From Pseudomonas sp. GM21 (GTDB lineage Bacteria > Pseudomonadota > Gammaproteobacteria > Pseudomonadales > Pseudomonadaceae), in assembly GCF_000282215.1 (NCBI RefSeq), contig NZ_AKJS01000010.1, positions 62,001 through 126,000 on the forward strand: a stretch of DNA of 64,000 bases. Reading direction: 5' to 3'. The position numbers and the translations under genes were made by a program. The notes beneath the pieces were generated by a model that searched no databases, was not told where the DNA came from, and saw only the letters and a program-made list of their open reading frames with translations. Of this stretch, positions 1-8,279 are shown piece after piece. The stretch's first letter is position 1. Each line of letters opens with the position of its first letter.

Positions 1-1622
1 CCTGGTATTTCATCGATCAACGCCTGATACAGCGTCGCCTCATCCTCCTCATCCATCGCCGAGGTCGCTTCGTCCATATACAGCCATTGCGGTGCATACA
101 GCAGCGCACGGGCAAACGCCAAACGTTGCTGCTCACCTGGCGAGAGCATGCGCTGCCAGTGGTTCGCTTCATCCAGACGCGACACCAGGTGTGGCAAACG
201 GCAGGTTTCCAGCACGTGAACGTAACGTTCCTGCGGGTAGGTATCGCCAGCCTGTGGATAACTCAGCGCCTCACGCAGGCTGCCAATCGGCAAGTACGGC
301 TTTTGCGGCAGGAACAGGTATCGCGCCGACGGCAGTCGAATACTGCCATGACCCGCCGGCCACAGATGCCCCATCGCACGCAACAAGGTCGACTTGCCGC
401 TGCCGGAACGACCGCTGAGCATGACACGTTCGCCCTCCTCCACCGTCATGTCGGCGTTGGTCAGCAGGTGACGGCCGTCCGCCAGATCCAGGCCGAGGTT
501 GTGGATCTTCAGTTCATTACCCTGATTCTGTACGTCGATGGCCGGCTGGCGCTCTTCGTTGTCAGTCATGGCCTGACGGAAACTGAGCAGACGATCACAG
601 GTGGCGCGCCAAGAAGCGAGACTCTGGTACGCGCTGATAAACCAGCTGAAGCTTTCCTGCACATTGCCGAATGCCGAGCTGATTTGCATCAGCTCACCGA
701 GCTCGATCTTTCCGGAAAGGTAACGCGGCGCAGCGACGATAAACGGGAAGATGATGGCCGCCTGACTGTAACCGGCGGTGAAAAATGTCAGGCGCTTGGA
801 CACTTTCATGATGTCCCAGAAGTTGTGCCAGACCATCCCGAAACGGCTGCTCAAGCGACGATTTTCGTTCGGTTCGCCGTTGTACAACGCGATGCTTTCA
901 GCATTCTCACGAATCCGCACCATGGAGAAACGCAGATCGGCTTCGAAGCGTTGTTGTTGGTTGTTCAGTCCGATCAAGCGACGGCCGATCAAATGTGTCA
1001 GCCAGCTACCTACCACCGCGTAAACCAGTACGCACCAGACCATGTAGCCGGGAATAGTGATACCGAAGACTTCAATACTGCCCGACACGCCCCACAGAAT
1101 GATCGAGAACGACACCAGGCTGACGATATTGCGCAGCAAACCAATGCCCAGTTCCAGGGTGTTAGATGTGAAGTTGTTGAGGTCTTCGGAAATCCGCTGG
1201 TCCGGGTTATCGGTGTAACCGCCCTGCTCCAGCTGGTAGTAGTTTTTGTTGCCGAGCCACCGGGTAAAGTGTTTCTCGGTCAGCCAGGCTCGCCAGCGGA
1301 TGGTCAGCATCTGCGTCAGATAAAGCCGGTATACCGCACCGACAATCGCCACCGCCGCAATCGCGCAGAAATACAGAATCAGCTGCCAGAACGCTGCCTC
1401 ATCCTTATTTTGCAAGGCGTTGTAAAAATCCTTGTACCAGGTGTTGAACCACACCGAGATGCCCACGCTGATCAGCGACAGCGCAATCACCGCGATCAAC
1501 AGCGTCCAGGCCTTGACCTTCTCTTCACTGTGCCAATAGGGAGTGATGATCGCCCAGACTCTGCGGAAAAACTGCCCGTGCACGGCATCGTTGACCGCAG
1601 AATATTCAGCGTTCTGATTCAT
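1..1622 (-). CDS. SbmA/BacA-like ABC transporter, permease fused to ATPase (partial, C-terminus outside window)
   Basis: The minus-strand frame starts with ATG at 1622 (MNQNAEYSAVND) and is still open at position 1. The N-terminal half has several hydrophobic segments and the arrangement of the SbmA/BacA/YddA-type membrane domain (ABC_membrane_2), for example the region around GGYTDNPDQRISEDL. The C-terminal half is an ABC ATPase: Walker A is GRSGSGKST, the signature is LSPGEQQR and Walker B is WLYMDEATSA. Only the last residues are missing. Family members are inner-membrane proteins that move peptides or related compounds; the substrate here cannot be told from sequence. The large plus-strand frame over this gene is a shadow. 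It lies downstream of roxR, separated by a terminator, so it is probably its own unit. Confidence 0.85.
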   Translation of the reverse strand, partial: MNQNAEYSAVNDAVHGQFFRRVWAIITPYWHSEEKVKAWTLLIAVIALSLISVGISVWFNTWYKDFYNALQNKDEAAFWQLILYFCAIAAVAIVGAVYRLYLTQMLTIRWRAWLTEKHFTRWLGNKNYYQLEQGGYTDNPDQRISEDLNNFTSNTLELGIGLLRNIVSLVSFSIILWGVSGSIEVFGITIPGYMVWCVLVYAVVGSWLTHLIGRRLIGLNNQQQRFEADLRFSMVRIRENAESIALYNGEPNENRRLSSRFGMVWHNFWDIMKVSKRLTFFTAGYSQAAIIFPFIVAAPRYLSGKIELGELMQISSAFGNVQESFSWFISAYQSLASWRATCDRLLSFRQAMTDNEERQPAIDVQNQGNELKIHNLGLDLADGRHLLTNADMTVEEGERVMLSGRSGSGKSTLLRAMGHLWPAGHGSIRLPSARYLFLPQKPYLPIGSLREALSYPQAGDTYPQERYVHVLETCRLPHLVSRLDEANHWQRMLSPGEQQRLAFARALLYAPQWLYMDEATSAMDEEDEATLYQALIDEIP

Positions 1623-1650
1623 GGATAAGGCTCGATAGGGAAAAGAACAC

Positions 1651-1682
1651 ACACGAACCGATCATAGTTGATCGGTTCGTGT
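1651..1682 (-). terminator. Terminator after roxR
   Basis: A 14-bp inverted repeat (ACACGAACCGATCA and its complement) with a 4-nt loop. On the minus strand it is followed by GTGTTCTTTT, a moderately U-rich tail. It sits between the roxR stop and the transporter start. Confidence 0.65.
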
Positions 1683-1718
1683 TATCGCGAGGGCTGGCGA
1701 TGATCGTTCAGCGTCCGT

Positions 1719-2279
1719 TCAGCGGCGGACCGGACGTTTCTGCAGTTTGCGCTGCAGGGTTCGGCGGTGCATGCCCAGGGCGCGGGCCGTGGCCGAGATG
1801 TTGCCTTCGTGCTCGGTCAGCACGCGCTGGATGTGTTCCCACTGCAAACGGTCCACCGACATCGGGTTTTCCGGCACCAGGGTATCGAGGTCGGCGTGCT
1901 CGGACAGCAGCGCCGCCAGCACGTCGTCGGCGTCGGCCGGTTTGCACAGGTAATTGCAGGCGCCGCGCTTGATCGCTTCGACAGCGGTGGCAATGCTCGA
2001 ATAGCCGGTGAGGATCACCACGCGCATTTCCGGGTCCAGCTCAAGTAGCTTGGGCAGCAAGACCAGACCCGAGTCGCCGTCCATTTTCAGGTCCAGCGCG
2101 GCGTAATCCGGCAGATCGGCCTGGGCGATGGTCAGGCCTTCTTCGGCGGAGCCTGCGGTGCTGACGCGGAAACCACGGCGGGCCATGGCGCGGGCCATCA
2201 CGCGGGTGAAGGTTGCATCGTCGTCGACCAACAGCAAATGCGGCAGTTCTTCGCCTTCTACTTGGATCTCGTCACTCAT
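1719..2279 (-). CDS. roxR: Redox response regulator RoxR (PrrA/RegA/ActR family)
   Basis: 186 aa starting MSDEIQVEGEELPH at ATG 2279; the longer open frame has no better start. The N-terminal receiver has the acidic pocket LLLVDDD and phospho-acceptor D63 in ALDLKMDGDSGL. The C-terminus is a Fis-type helix-turn-helix (ISATARALGMHRRTLQRKL), the compact layout of the PrrA/RegA family. Family members control respiratory oxidases and redox-linked genes. The start overlaps the roxS stop by 8 bp, so the pair is co-translated. The order roxR-roxS-SIMPL-dpp matches my recollection of PA4493-PA4496 in P. aeruginosa. Confidence 0.9.
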   Translation of the reverse strand: MSDEIQVEGEELPHLLLVDDDATFTRVMARAMARRGFRVSTAGSAEEGLTIAQADLPDYAALDLKMDGDSGLVLLPKLLELDPEMRVVILTGYSSIATAVEAIKRGACNYLCKPADADDVLAALLSEHADLDTLVPENPMSVDRLQWEHIQRVLTEHEGNISATARALGMHRRTLQRKLQKRPVRR

Positions 2280-3534
2280 GTTCGTCTCCTCGGGCGACAC
2301 GGGGCAGGCGCAGCTCGGTGAGCGTACCGCCTTCCTCATGACTGTAGAGTTTCACTGAGCCGCCGGCGCGTGTCACGCTGGCCTTGCTCAAAAACAGGCC
2401 CAGGCCGAAACCTTTGCCCTTGGTGGTAAAAAACGGTTTGCCGATCTGTTCGGCGATGGCCAGCGGCACGCCGGCACCGTGGTCGCGGATGCTGATGGTC
2501 AGGTCTTCGGCGTTCCAGTCCAGCGTCACTTGCAGCCCTTCGGGGCACGCATCGGCGGCGTTGTTCAGCAAATTCAGCAGCGCCTGGGTCAAATCTGGCG
2601 GCGGCGCCATGCGCGGTACGGTGCCCTGGCCCAGGCGCTGGAAGCGGTAACTGGCTTCCGGACGCATCAAGTGCCAACGGTTCAGTGCTTCGTCGAGCCA
2701 GTCGGTGACGTCCTGCATCTCCACCGCCAAACGGCGATTGGCCTCGGCGGCGCGCACCAGATGCTGCAAGGTTTCTTTACACAGCTTGACCTGATCCTGC
2801 AGAACGCTCAAATCATCCTGCAACAACGGGTCGTGGTGATCCTGACGCATCTCCTTGAGCAACACGCTCATGGTTGCCAGAGGCGTACCCAACTCATGGG
2901 CCGCGCCTGCCGCTTGCGTCGCGACAGCCAGCAATTGCTGATCACGCAGGCCTTCTTCACGACGAATGGCGCGCAGTTCTTCCTGACGACGCAGTTCCTC
3001 GGCCATACGCGCGGCGAAAAACGTAATCACCGCCGCGGCCAGCGCGAAGCTTAACCACATCCCGTAGACCTGCAGGTTTTCCCGGGCAATCGGGAAGGTT
3101 TGCAGTGGATAGAAACGCACGAGCAGCAAGGTGTACATCGTCAACGCCAAACCGGACAGAATCACCGAATAGCGCCATGGCAACGTCACCGCCGCGATGG
3201 TCAGAGGTACCAGGTAATAGGAGACGAACGGGTTGGTCGAGCCACCGGAGAAATACAGCAGGGCACTGTGGATAAACAGGTCACAGGCCAGTTGCAGGGC
3301 GTATTCGAGCTCAGTGACTGGCCACGACGTGCGCAATCGAACCGCCGTGAATACGCACAACAGCGTTGAACACCCGAGGGTCATTGCCAGCTGCACCCAC
3401 GGCAGCGGCAGCAGATTGAACCAGTAGGCCAGCCCCACGGAACCGGCCTGAGCGGCGAGTACCAATGTGCGGATGAACGTCAGCCGCCAGAGGTTCTGGC
3501 GAGTGGCAGAAGTGATTTGAACGGGGGCGAGCAT
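2272..3534 (-). CDS. roxS: Redox sensor histidine kinase RoxS (PrrB/RegB family)
   Basis: 420 aa. I start at the ATG at 3534 (MLAPVQITSATRQN) because AGGAGA lies just upstream on the minus strand; the open frame runs further with no such site. About six membrane segments fill residues 20-175. The phosphorylated H213 lies in AAHELGTPLATM, and the ATPase domain shows N, G1 (DHGAGVP) and G2 (GKGFGLGLF) boxes. Regulators of this type sense the respiratory or quinone state and phosphorylate RoxR. The window does not show its signal directly. Confidence 0.9.
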   Translation of the reverse strand: MLAPVQITSATRQNLWRLTFIRTLVLAAQAGSVGLAYWFNLLPLPWVQLAMTLGCSTLLCVFTAVRLRTSWPVTELEYALQLACDLFIHSALLYFSGGSTNPFVSYYLVPLTIAAVTLPWRYSVILSGLALTMYTLLLVRFYPLQTFPIARENLQVYGMWLSFALAAAVITFFAARMAEELRRQEELRAIRREEGLRDQQLLAVATQAAGAAHELGTPLATMSVLLKEMRQDHHDPLLQDDLSVLQDQVKLCKETLQHLVRAAEANRRLAVEMQDVTDWLDEALNRWHLMRPEASYRFQRLGQGTVPRMAPPPDLTQALLNLLNNAADACPEGLQVTLDWNAEDLTISIRDHGAGVPLAIAEQIGKPFFTTKGKGFGLGLFLSKASVTRAGGSVKLYSHEEGGTLTELRLPRVARGDEHE

Positions 3535-3644
3535 GAGCTCTCCTGATGAGCGCTCCAGGCGGATCGCATGGAGTATAACCAAGCGTGGAGGTTGGTAGGC
3601 AAAAGTGCGGCAAAGCGCCACATGGCAATGGCCGACGCAGACCT

Positions 3645-3776
3645 TGTAGCAGCTGCCGAAGGCTGCGTTCGACCGCGAAGCCGTCGCAATTGGACTGACG
3701 CACTTTACTTGAAGGAATGAGGTCTCAGATTTTACGACCGCTTCGCGGTCGAACGCAGCCTTCGGCAGCTGCTACA
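3645..3776. repeat. REPIN-like inverted pair, class 1, copy 1
   Basis: Two 42-bp arms (3645-3686 and 3735-3776) are inverted copies of a REP-like unit beginning TGTAGCAGCTGCCGAAGGC, separated by 48 bp. Each arm also holds a small palindrome around CGACCGCGAAG/CTTCGCGGTCG. Related pairs occur at 19498-19643 and 43332-43463. It occupies most of the roxS-SIMPL intergenic region (3535-3893), in which I see no gene. Confidence 0.85.
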
Positions 3777-3893
3777 CAGGATCGAGTCGATCTGTATAGA
3801 AGTTGTAACTGTGCGAACCGGATCATCAAAGCTAGAGTCTGATGGTTTCACGCAGGCTCGGAACCAACCCTGCGCACCGCCCAAGGAGCTTTC

Positions 3894-4610
3894 ATGCACA
3901 CATTGCGCCGCTGCACCGCCCTTCTCGCCCTGAGTGCCGGCACCCTCGCCAGCCTCCCGGCCATGGCCGCCGACGAATTGCACTACAACCAGATTTCCCT
4001 GCGCGCCGAAGTCAGTCAGGAAGTGGCGCGCGACCTGATGATCGTCACCCTCTACACCGAAGACCAAAACACCGATCCGGCCAAACTCGCCGCCGACGTC
4101 AGCACCACCATGAACAAAGCGCTGGCCCAGGCTAAACAGGTCAAAGACATCACCCTGCGCCAGGGCAGCCGCAACAGCTACCCGATCTACGACACCAAGG
4201 GCCAGAAAATCACCGGCTGGCGTGAACGCGCCGAACTGCGCCTGGAAAGCTCGGACTTTGCTGCCCTGTCGAAACTGACCGGCGAACTGCTCACCGACCT
4301 GAAAATGGGCGGCATGGACTTCGCTATCGCCACGCCAACGCGCAAGGCCAGTGAAGATGCACTGCTTAAAGAAGCCGTGGCCGCCTTCAAGGCCCGCGCA
4401 CAATTGGCGACGGATGCGTTGGGTGGCAAGAGCTACAAAATCGTTAACCTGAACCTGAACAGCAACGGTTATCCACAACCGTACATGCGCGGGCCGATGA
4501 TGATGAAAGCCGCCGCGATGGATGCCGCGCCGGTGACACCGGATGTGGAAGCGGGCACCAGCCAGGTCAGCATGACGGCGGATGGGGCGATTGAAGTGTT
4601 GATGCCTTGA
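3894..4610 (+). CDS. SIMPL-domain (DUF541) periplasmic protein
   Basis: 238 aa, ATG at 3894 preceded by AAGGAGC. A signal peptide is clear (RRCTALLALSAG, cleavage after AMA). The mature protein starts DELHYNQISLRAEVSQEV and has the SIMPL/DUF541 fold features: paired basic helices and the alternating strand pattern ITGWRERAELRLESSDF. The C-terminal GPMMMKAAAMDAAP stretch is low complexity. SIMPL proteins are periplasmic and of uncertain function, in some cases linked to oxidative stress. It is the position equivalent of PA4495 next to roxSR by memory. It has its own terminator. Confidence 0.85.
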   Translation: MHTLRRCTALLALSAGTLASLPAMAADELHYNQISLRAEVSQEVARDLMIVTLYTEDQNTDPAKLAADVSTTMNKALAQAKQVKDITLRQGSRNSYPIYDTKGQKITGWRERAELRLESSDFAALSKLTGELLTDLKMGGMDFAIATPTRKASEDALLKEAVAAFKARAQLATDALGGKSYKIVNLNLNSNGYPQPYMRGPMMMKAAAMDAAPVTPDVEAGTSQVSMTADGAIEVLMP

Positions 4611-4628
4611 TTCGATAACACTTACATC

Positions 4629-4663
4629 AAAACGGCGATCACTGGAGTGATCGCCGTTTTTTT
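4629..4663 (+). terminator. Rho-independent terminator of the SIMPL gene
   Basis: The stem is AACGGCGATCAC/GTGATCGCCGTT with a short loop, flanked by an A run and a seven-T run. It lies 18 bases after the stop codon. Confidence 0.9.
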
Positions 4664-4784
4664 GTTGCCTGCAAGAGACCGGGTGAACCGAACAGGTGTG
4701 GGGGAGACGTTAACCCGTCGCTATCGTCGAGATGCCACCCGAACAAAGCTGCTTGCGAATAACGATACTACGGTCTTCCCAATG

Positions 4785-4967
4785 CTATTGATGAAGGGTT
4801 CCAACAATATCTGAAATGATTAATCGTTTAACGTCTTCCTCGGTTGCACAAAACTGGGTTAATTGCTCTCCATTCTTTCTAAAACCCTGATACGAACTTG
4901 CCTGAAAGGCAGGATCATGCTTACGAATAATATAGCCTTTGTATTCAGTATCTTGTGGATAGCTCAT
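4785..4967 (-). CDS. Small orphan protein, second gene of an AT-rich pair
   Basis: 60 aa (MSYPQDTEYKGYIIRKHD...), with AAGGA seven bases upstream of the ATG. It lies 23 bp after the neighbouring gene at 4991-5215 and is probably in the same operon. There is no signal peptide or membrane segment; it looks like a small soluble alpha/beta protein with a KGYIIRKHDPAF strand region and a polar C-terminal helix. The local DNA is clearly more AT-rich than its surroundings, suggesting acquisition. I do not recognise the family. Confidence 0.6.
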   Translation of the reverse strand: MSYPQDTEYKGYIIRKHDPAFQASSYQGFRKNGEQLTQFCATEEDVKRLIISDIVGTLHQ

Positions 4968-4990
4968 AATTATTTCCTTATAAAAATTAT

Positions 4991-5215
4991 TTAAACCAAT
5001 TCAGCCCCGGAGCGGCCTGACTGAACAGGAAGAGCGCCATCGGCCTTAGTACATTCAACTGATATCCAAAAATGAAATCTACTGTCAGAAATAACAGGTA
5101 AGCGCGAATATTCCCGACTACCGATATTATTTTGGAATAACGACCTTTCAGTTCCGATAGCGGAAACAGTCTCAACCCGAAACATATTTGCTCGACTATT
5201 AAGCCGAGCAGACAT
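4991..5215 (-). CDS. Small orphan protein, first gene of an AT-rich pair
   Basis: 74 aa starting MSARLNSRANMFRVETVS. The start at 5215 is chosen because GGGAGGAGG, a near-perfect ribosome site, lies seven bases upstream; the open frame begins seven codons earlier inside that site. No signal peptide or membrane segment is seen, and the sequence is mixed polar. Function unknown. It is followed at once by the 60-aa gene at 4785-4967, so the two probably work together. Confidence 0.6.
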   Translation of the reverse strand: MSARLNSRANMFRVETVSAIGTERSLFQNNIGSREYSRLPVISDSRFHFWISVECTKADGALPVQSGRSGAELV

Positions 5216-5250
5216 ATTCAACCCTCCTCCCTTCAAGTCCTACCATATAA

Positions 5251-5266
5251 GCGAGCCTGCTCGCGA
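5251..5266. repeat. Half copy of a class-3 inverted repeat
   Basis: GCGAGCCTGCTCGCGA matches one arm of the elements at 31680-31768 and 33389-33478. No second arm is visible nearby. Confidence 0.5.
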
Positions 5267-5288
5267 AGAACGATAACGCGGGCTCCGA

Positions 5289-5657
5289 TCAGCCCTGCGG
5301 ATCAACGTTATCCAACGCCCGATTCACCGCCAACTCCGCCAGCATGATGATCTGCTGAATCGCCAACACCGTATTACGCTGCGGGCCGATCAGGTTGGCG
5401 GCGAAATCACTGGTCATGACACTCGCGGAAGCCAACGACTCGCAGGCTTGGGCCAGGAGGCTTTCGGTGTCCATGTTCGGGGCGATCATGTACATCGTGC
5501 TGGGACGGCGGGGCTTTTCGGTGTATTGGGACGGGGGATCGAGGTAGTAGTCGAGGGCGCGCTTGATGGCTTCGCGGTCTTTGAGTAACGTTTCGGCGCG
5601 TAAGTCTTCGGCTTCGGCTTCGGGGGTGGTGGGTGGATCGGGGACTGACTTATCCAT
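5289..5657 (-). CDS. DUF6124 family protein
   Basis: 122 aa, ATG at 5657 with AGGAG upstream. The C-terminal two-thirds carries the family pattern I know from Pseudomonas: RALDYYLDPP, then a polar PRRPSTMYMIAPNMDTESLLAQACE region, and the helical tail IQQIIMLAELAVNRALDNV. The N-terminus is acidic and proline-rich. Function is unknown. The gene is preceded by an unusual 220-nt structured leader (5682-5904) that is also found in the satellite element at 62 kb. Confidence 0.75.
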   Translation of the reverse strand: MDKSVPDPPTTPEAEAEDLRAETLLKDREAIKRALDYYLDPPSQYTEKPRRPSTMYMIAPNMDTESLLAQACESLASASVMTSDFAANLIGPQRNTVLAIQQIIMLAELAVNRALDNVDPQG

Positions 5658-5681
5658 GGAAACTCCTACTGGTAACGGGAG

Positions 5682-5904
5682 CCATCCCTTCGCCGGATCT
5701 CAAGCGGCGAAGAGGTGGCAGCTATGTGCAGAGTGAGATCACCGGTAGTAGGCACCCGGCCAGACCGAAGTCTGCCCGCACACAGCCGCCATAACGCATT
5801 TACAGGCAGCAGATAAGCTGGCGCCAATTATGGTGGCATTGGCGCTAGATGAATACTAATTGCCGGGGATCTCACGCCCGGTCGCTGATTTTGCAGCGAC
5901 AGCC
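5682..5904 (-). ncRNA. C4-like structured leader RNA upstream of the DUF6124 gene
   Basis: On the minus strand the core (5714-5794) folds into a closing 13-bp stem (GGCGGCTGTGTGC with GCACATAGCTGCC), a hairpin CAGAC-TTCG-GTCTG and a third stem CCGG...CCGG. The same three-stem core with different paired bases occurs at 62295-62375. An upstream hairpin at 5820-5846 (GGCGCCAAT/ATTGGCGC) lacks a U run. After the core, TTCGCCG...CGGCGAA forms another hairpin just before the start codon of the gene. The layout resembles the C4 antisense RNA of P1/P7 and the CI RNA of P4; that family assignment is inference, the covariation is visible. Confidence 0.65.
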
Positions 5905-6347
5905 AGAGGTTAGAGAAACTGCTTCCTACCCGACAACCTGAAAAATGCGTGGGAAAGCTCTGTGTTTTTTACACATCATTCAACATGATTTATCGGCTAT
6001 CAGTCCGCCATCGCCAGCAGACTAGCTCCCACCTTTTTGAAATGCCCGCCCAGCGTATCCCACCCCCAGGCGGTGGGTATAAATAAGTAACACCTCGCCC
6101 CAACCGGGCGCACAGAGCGCCTCGATTGACTCGCACAGGTGCACCGCTTGCACCGAAAAAACCCTGCGCAAACGGTCAAATGCGCGTGGATTTACACATA
6201 TGCGACATTAAGGTACGTACGTGCCACTGTTTAACGCCTATGCTCGTTCAGGATCTTGCATTGGGTATGGCCCCTGCATAAGTATCCGCAGGGCCGACTC
6301 ACGAGGTCGTCCTATAATTCCAAAAAAGCCACAATCATGAGGCCACC
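5905..6347 (+). promoter_or_regulatory. Intergenic control region of the dpp locus
   Basis: About 440 bp with no credible frame. It includes a weak -24/-12-like site (GG 6264-6265, GC 6276-6277, 10 bases between) on the plus strand, about 70 bases before the first dppA-type gene. This spacing fits sigma-54 but the flanking bases match poorly, so it is only a candidate. I see no other clear regulatory site. AGGCC lies upstream of the ATG at 6348. Confidence 0.35.
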
Positions 6348-7973
6348 ATGCTTAAAAACGCGGTCATTCCGTTTTTGCTCGGCGCCAGCTTATTAGCTAG
6401 CGCACCCTTCGCCCAAGCCGCGACTAACCTGGTGTTCTGCTCCGAAGGTAGCCCGGCCGGTTTCGATCCAGGTCAATACACCACCGGAACCGACTTTGAC
6501 GCCTCGGCAGAAACCATGTTCAACCGTCTGACCCAGTTCGAGCGCGGCGGCACCGCCGTGATTCCTGGTCTGGCGACCAGTTGGGACATCTCCCCCGACG
6601 GCCTGACGTACACCTTCCACCTGCGCGACGGCGTCAAGTTCCACACCACCCCGTACTTCAAGCCGACTCGTGATTTCAACGCTGACGACGTGCTGTTCAC
6701 CTTTAATCGCATGATTAACAAGGATGACCCGTTCCGCAAAGCGTACCCGACCGAATTCCCGTACTTCACCGACATGGGGATGGACACCAACATCACCAAG
6801 GTCGATAAAGTCGACGACAAAACCGTCAAGTTCACCCTGAAAGAAGTGGATGCCGCGTTCATCCAGAACATGGCCATGAGCTTCGCGTCGCTGCAGTCCG
6901 CCGAGTACGCCGCCCAGCTGCTGAAAGAAGGCAAAGCCGCCGACATCAACCAGAAGCCGGTCGGCACTGGTCCATTCGTGTTCAAGAGCTACCAGAAAGA
7001 CTCCAACATCCGCTACACCGGGAACAAGGACTACTGGAAGCCGGACGACGTCAAGATCGACAACCTGATCTTCGCCATCACGACCGACCCGTCGGTGCGT
7101 ATCCAGAAGCTGAAGAAGAACGAGTGCCAGATCACACTGTTCCCGCGTCCGGCCGACCTGAAGGCGCTGCAGGAAGACAAGACTCTGAAGGTGCCTAACC
7201 AGGCTGGTTTCAACCTGGGTTACATCGCCTACAACGTGATGGACAAGGTCAAGGGTCAAACCGATGCAAACCCGCTGGCTGACCTGAAGGTTCGCCAGGC
7301 ACTGGACATGGCCGTCAACAAGCAACAAATCATCGACTCCGTGTACCAGGGCGCCGGCCAACTGGCCGTCAACGCCATGCCTCCGACCCAGTGGTCCTAC
7401 GACACCACCATCAAGGATGCGCCGTATAACCCTGAGAAAGCCAAAGAGCTGCTCAAGGAAGCCGGCGTAAAAGACGGCACCGAAATCGTGCTCTGGGCGA
7501 TGCCGGTACAGCGTCCATACAACCCGAACGCCAAGCTGATGGCAGAAATGCTGCAGTCGGACTGGGCCAAGATCGGTCTCAAGGTCAAGATCCAGAGCTA
7601 CGAGTGGGGCGAGTACATCAAGCGCTCCAAAGGTGGCGAAAACCAGGCGATGCTGATTGGCTGGAGCGGCGACAATGGTGATCCGGACAACTGGCTGAAC
7701 GTGCTGTTCGGTTGCGATTCGCTGGAAGGCAACAACTTCTCCAAGTGGTGCGACAAGAAGTTCGACGGCATCGTCAAGGAAGCCAAGCGCACGACTGATC
7801 AGGACAAGCGCACCGAGCTGTACAAACAGGCACAACACGTCCTCAAAGATGCAGTGCCAATGACACCTATCGCTCACTCGACGGTGTTCCAGCCTATGCG
7901 CGACAACGTGCAGGACTTCAAGATCAGCCCATTTGGCTTGAACTCCTTCTACGGCGTCAGCGTCAGCAAGTAA
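6348..7973 (+). CDS. dppA: Dipeptide ABC transporter substrate-binding protein (DppA type, family 5), copy 1
   Basis: 541 aa. The signal peptide is hydrophobic and ends AQA|ATNLVFCSEGSPAGFD. The body matches SBP family 5: the conserved GLATSWDISPDGLTYTFHLRDGVKFH, the RDFNADDVLFTFNRM region, the GTGPFVFKSYQKDSNI strand and the late GDNGDPDNWLNVLFGCD segment. It binds peptides in the periplasm and hands them to DppBC. It is close to the second copy at 8280-9881 throughout, so these two are recent duplicates; the third at 11546 is more distant. It has its own terminator. Confidence 0.92.
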   Translation: MLKNAVIPFLLGASLLASAPFAQAATNLVFCSEGSPAGFDPGQYTTGTDFDASAETMFNRLTQFERGGTAVIPGLATSWDISPDGLTYTFHLRDGVKFHTTPYFKPTRDFNADDVLFTFNRMINKDDPFRKAYPTEFPYFTDMGMDTNITKVDKVDDKTVKFTLKEVDAAFIQNMAMSFASLQSAEYAAQLLKEGKAADINQKPVGTGPFVFKSYQKDSNIRYTGNKDYWKPDDVKIDNLIFAITTDPSVRIQKLKKNECQITLFPRPADLKALQEDKTLKVPNQAGFNLGYIAYNVMDKVKGQTDANPLADLKVRQALDMAVNKQQIIDSVYQGAGQLAVNAMPPTQWSYDTTIKDAPYNPEKAKELLKEAGVKDGTEIVLWAMPVQRPYNPNAKLMAEMLQSDWAKIGLKVKIQSYEWGEYIKRSKGGENQAMLIGWSGDNGDPDNWLNVLFGCDSLEGNNFSKWCDKKFDGIVKEAKRTTDQDKRTELYKQAQHVLKDAVPMTPIAHSTVFQPMRDNVQDFKISPFGLNSFYGVSVSK

Positions 7974-7980
7974 GGCATTG

Positions 7981-8013
7981 CAACGGCGACGTTTCTGACG
8001 TCGCCGTTGTTTT
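7981..8013 (+). terminator. Terminator after the first dppA
   Basis: Perfect stem CAACGGCGACGT/ACGTCGCCGTTG with a short loop, then TTTT. It begins 8 bases after the stop codon. Confidence 0.85.
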
Positions 8014-8279
8014 ATCTGCCGACAAAGTAGGAAATCTCTTACACCAAATTCCGTCGCGTACTACCGCTGCCGCGTCGGACGCGTTGCCATTTCCTACGAG
8101 TCTTTAGGACTCTACGCATTTACTGCCAGACCTACGGTCCCTACCGTCGAGTTCTGACCAGCTCATGCGTGGGCTGTCGGTTTTGCTGCAAGCATGGTTT
8201 GAGATCAATGAACCTCCACGTTCCAGGACGGAACGGCGGCTCATTGCCAAAACACTCGTGAACGACAAGAGGGAGCGTC
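8014..8279. other. Spacer between the first two dppA genes
   Basis: No gene. A 9-bp inverted repeat (GTAGGAAAT near 8029 and ATTTCCTAC near 8090) and short repeated motifs such as GAGTCTTTAGGACTCTACG are visible, with no assigned role. A promoter for the second dppA must lie here because of the upstream terminator, but I cannot place it with confidence. Confidence 0.4.

Noticed and set aside
87..1628. 513-aa plus-strand frame
   Set aside because: It is the antisense of the ABC transporter, which has clear Walker and signature motifs on the minus strand.
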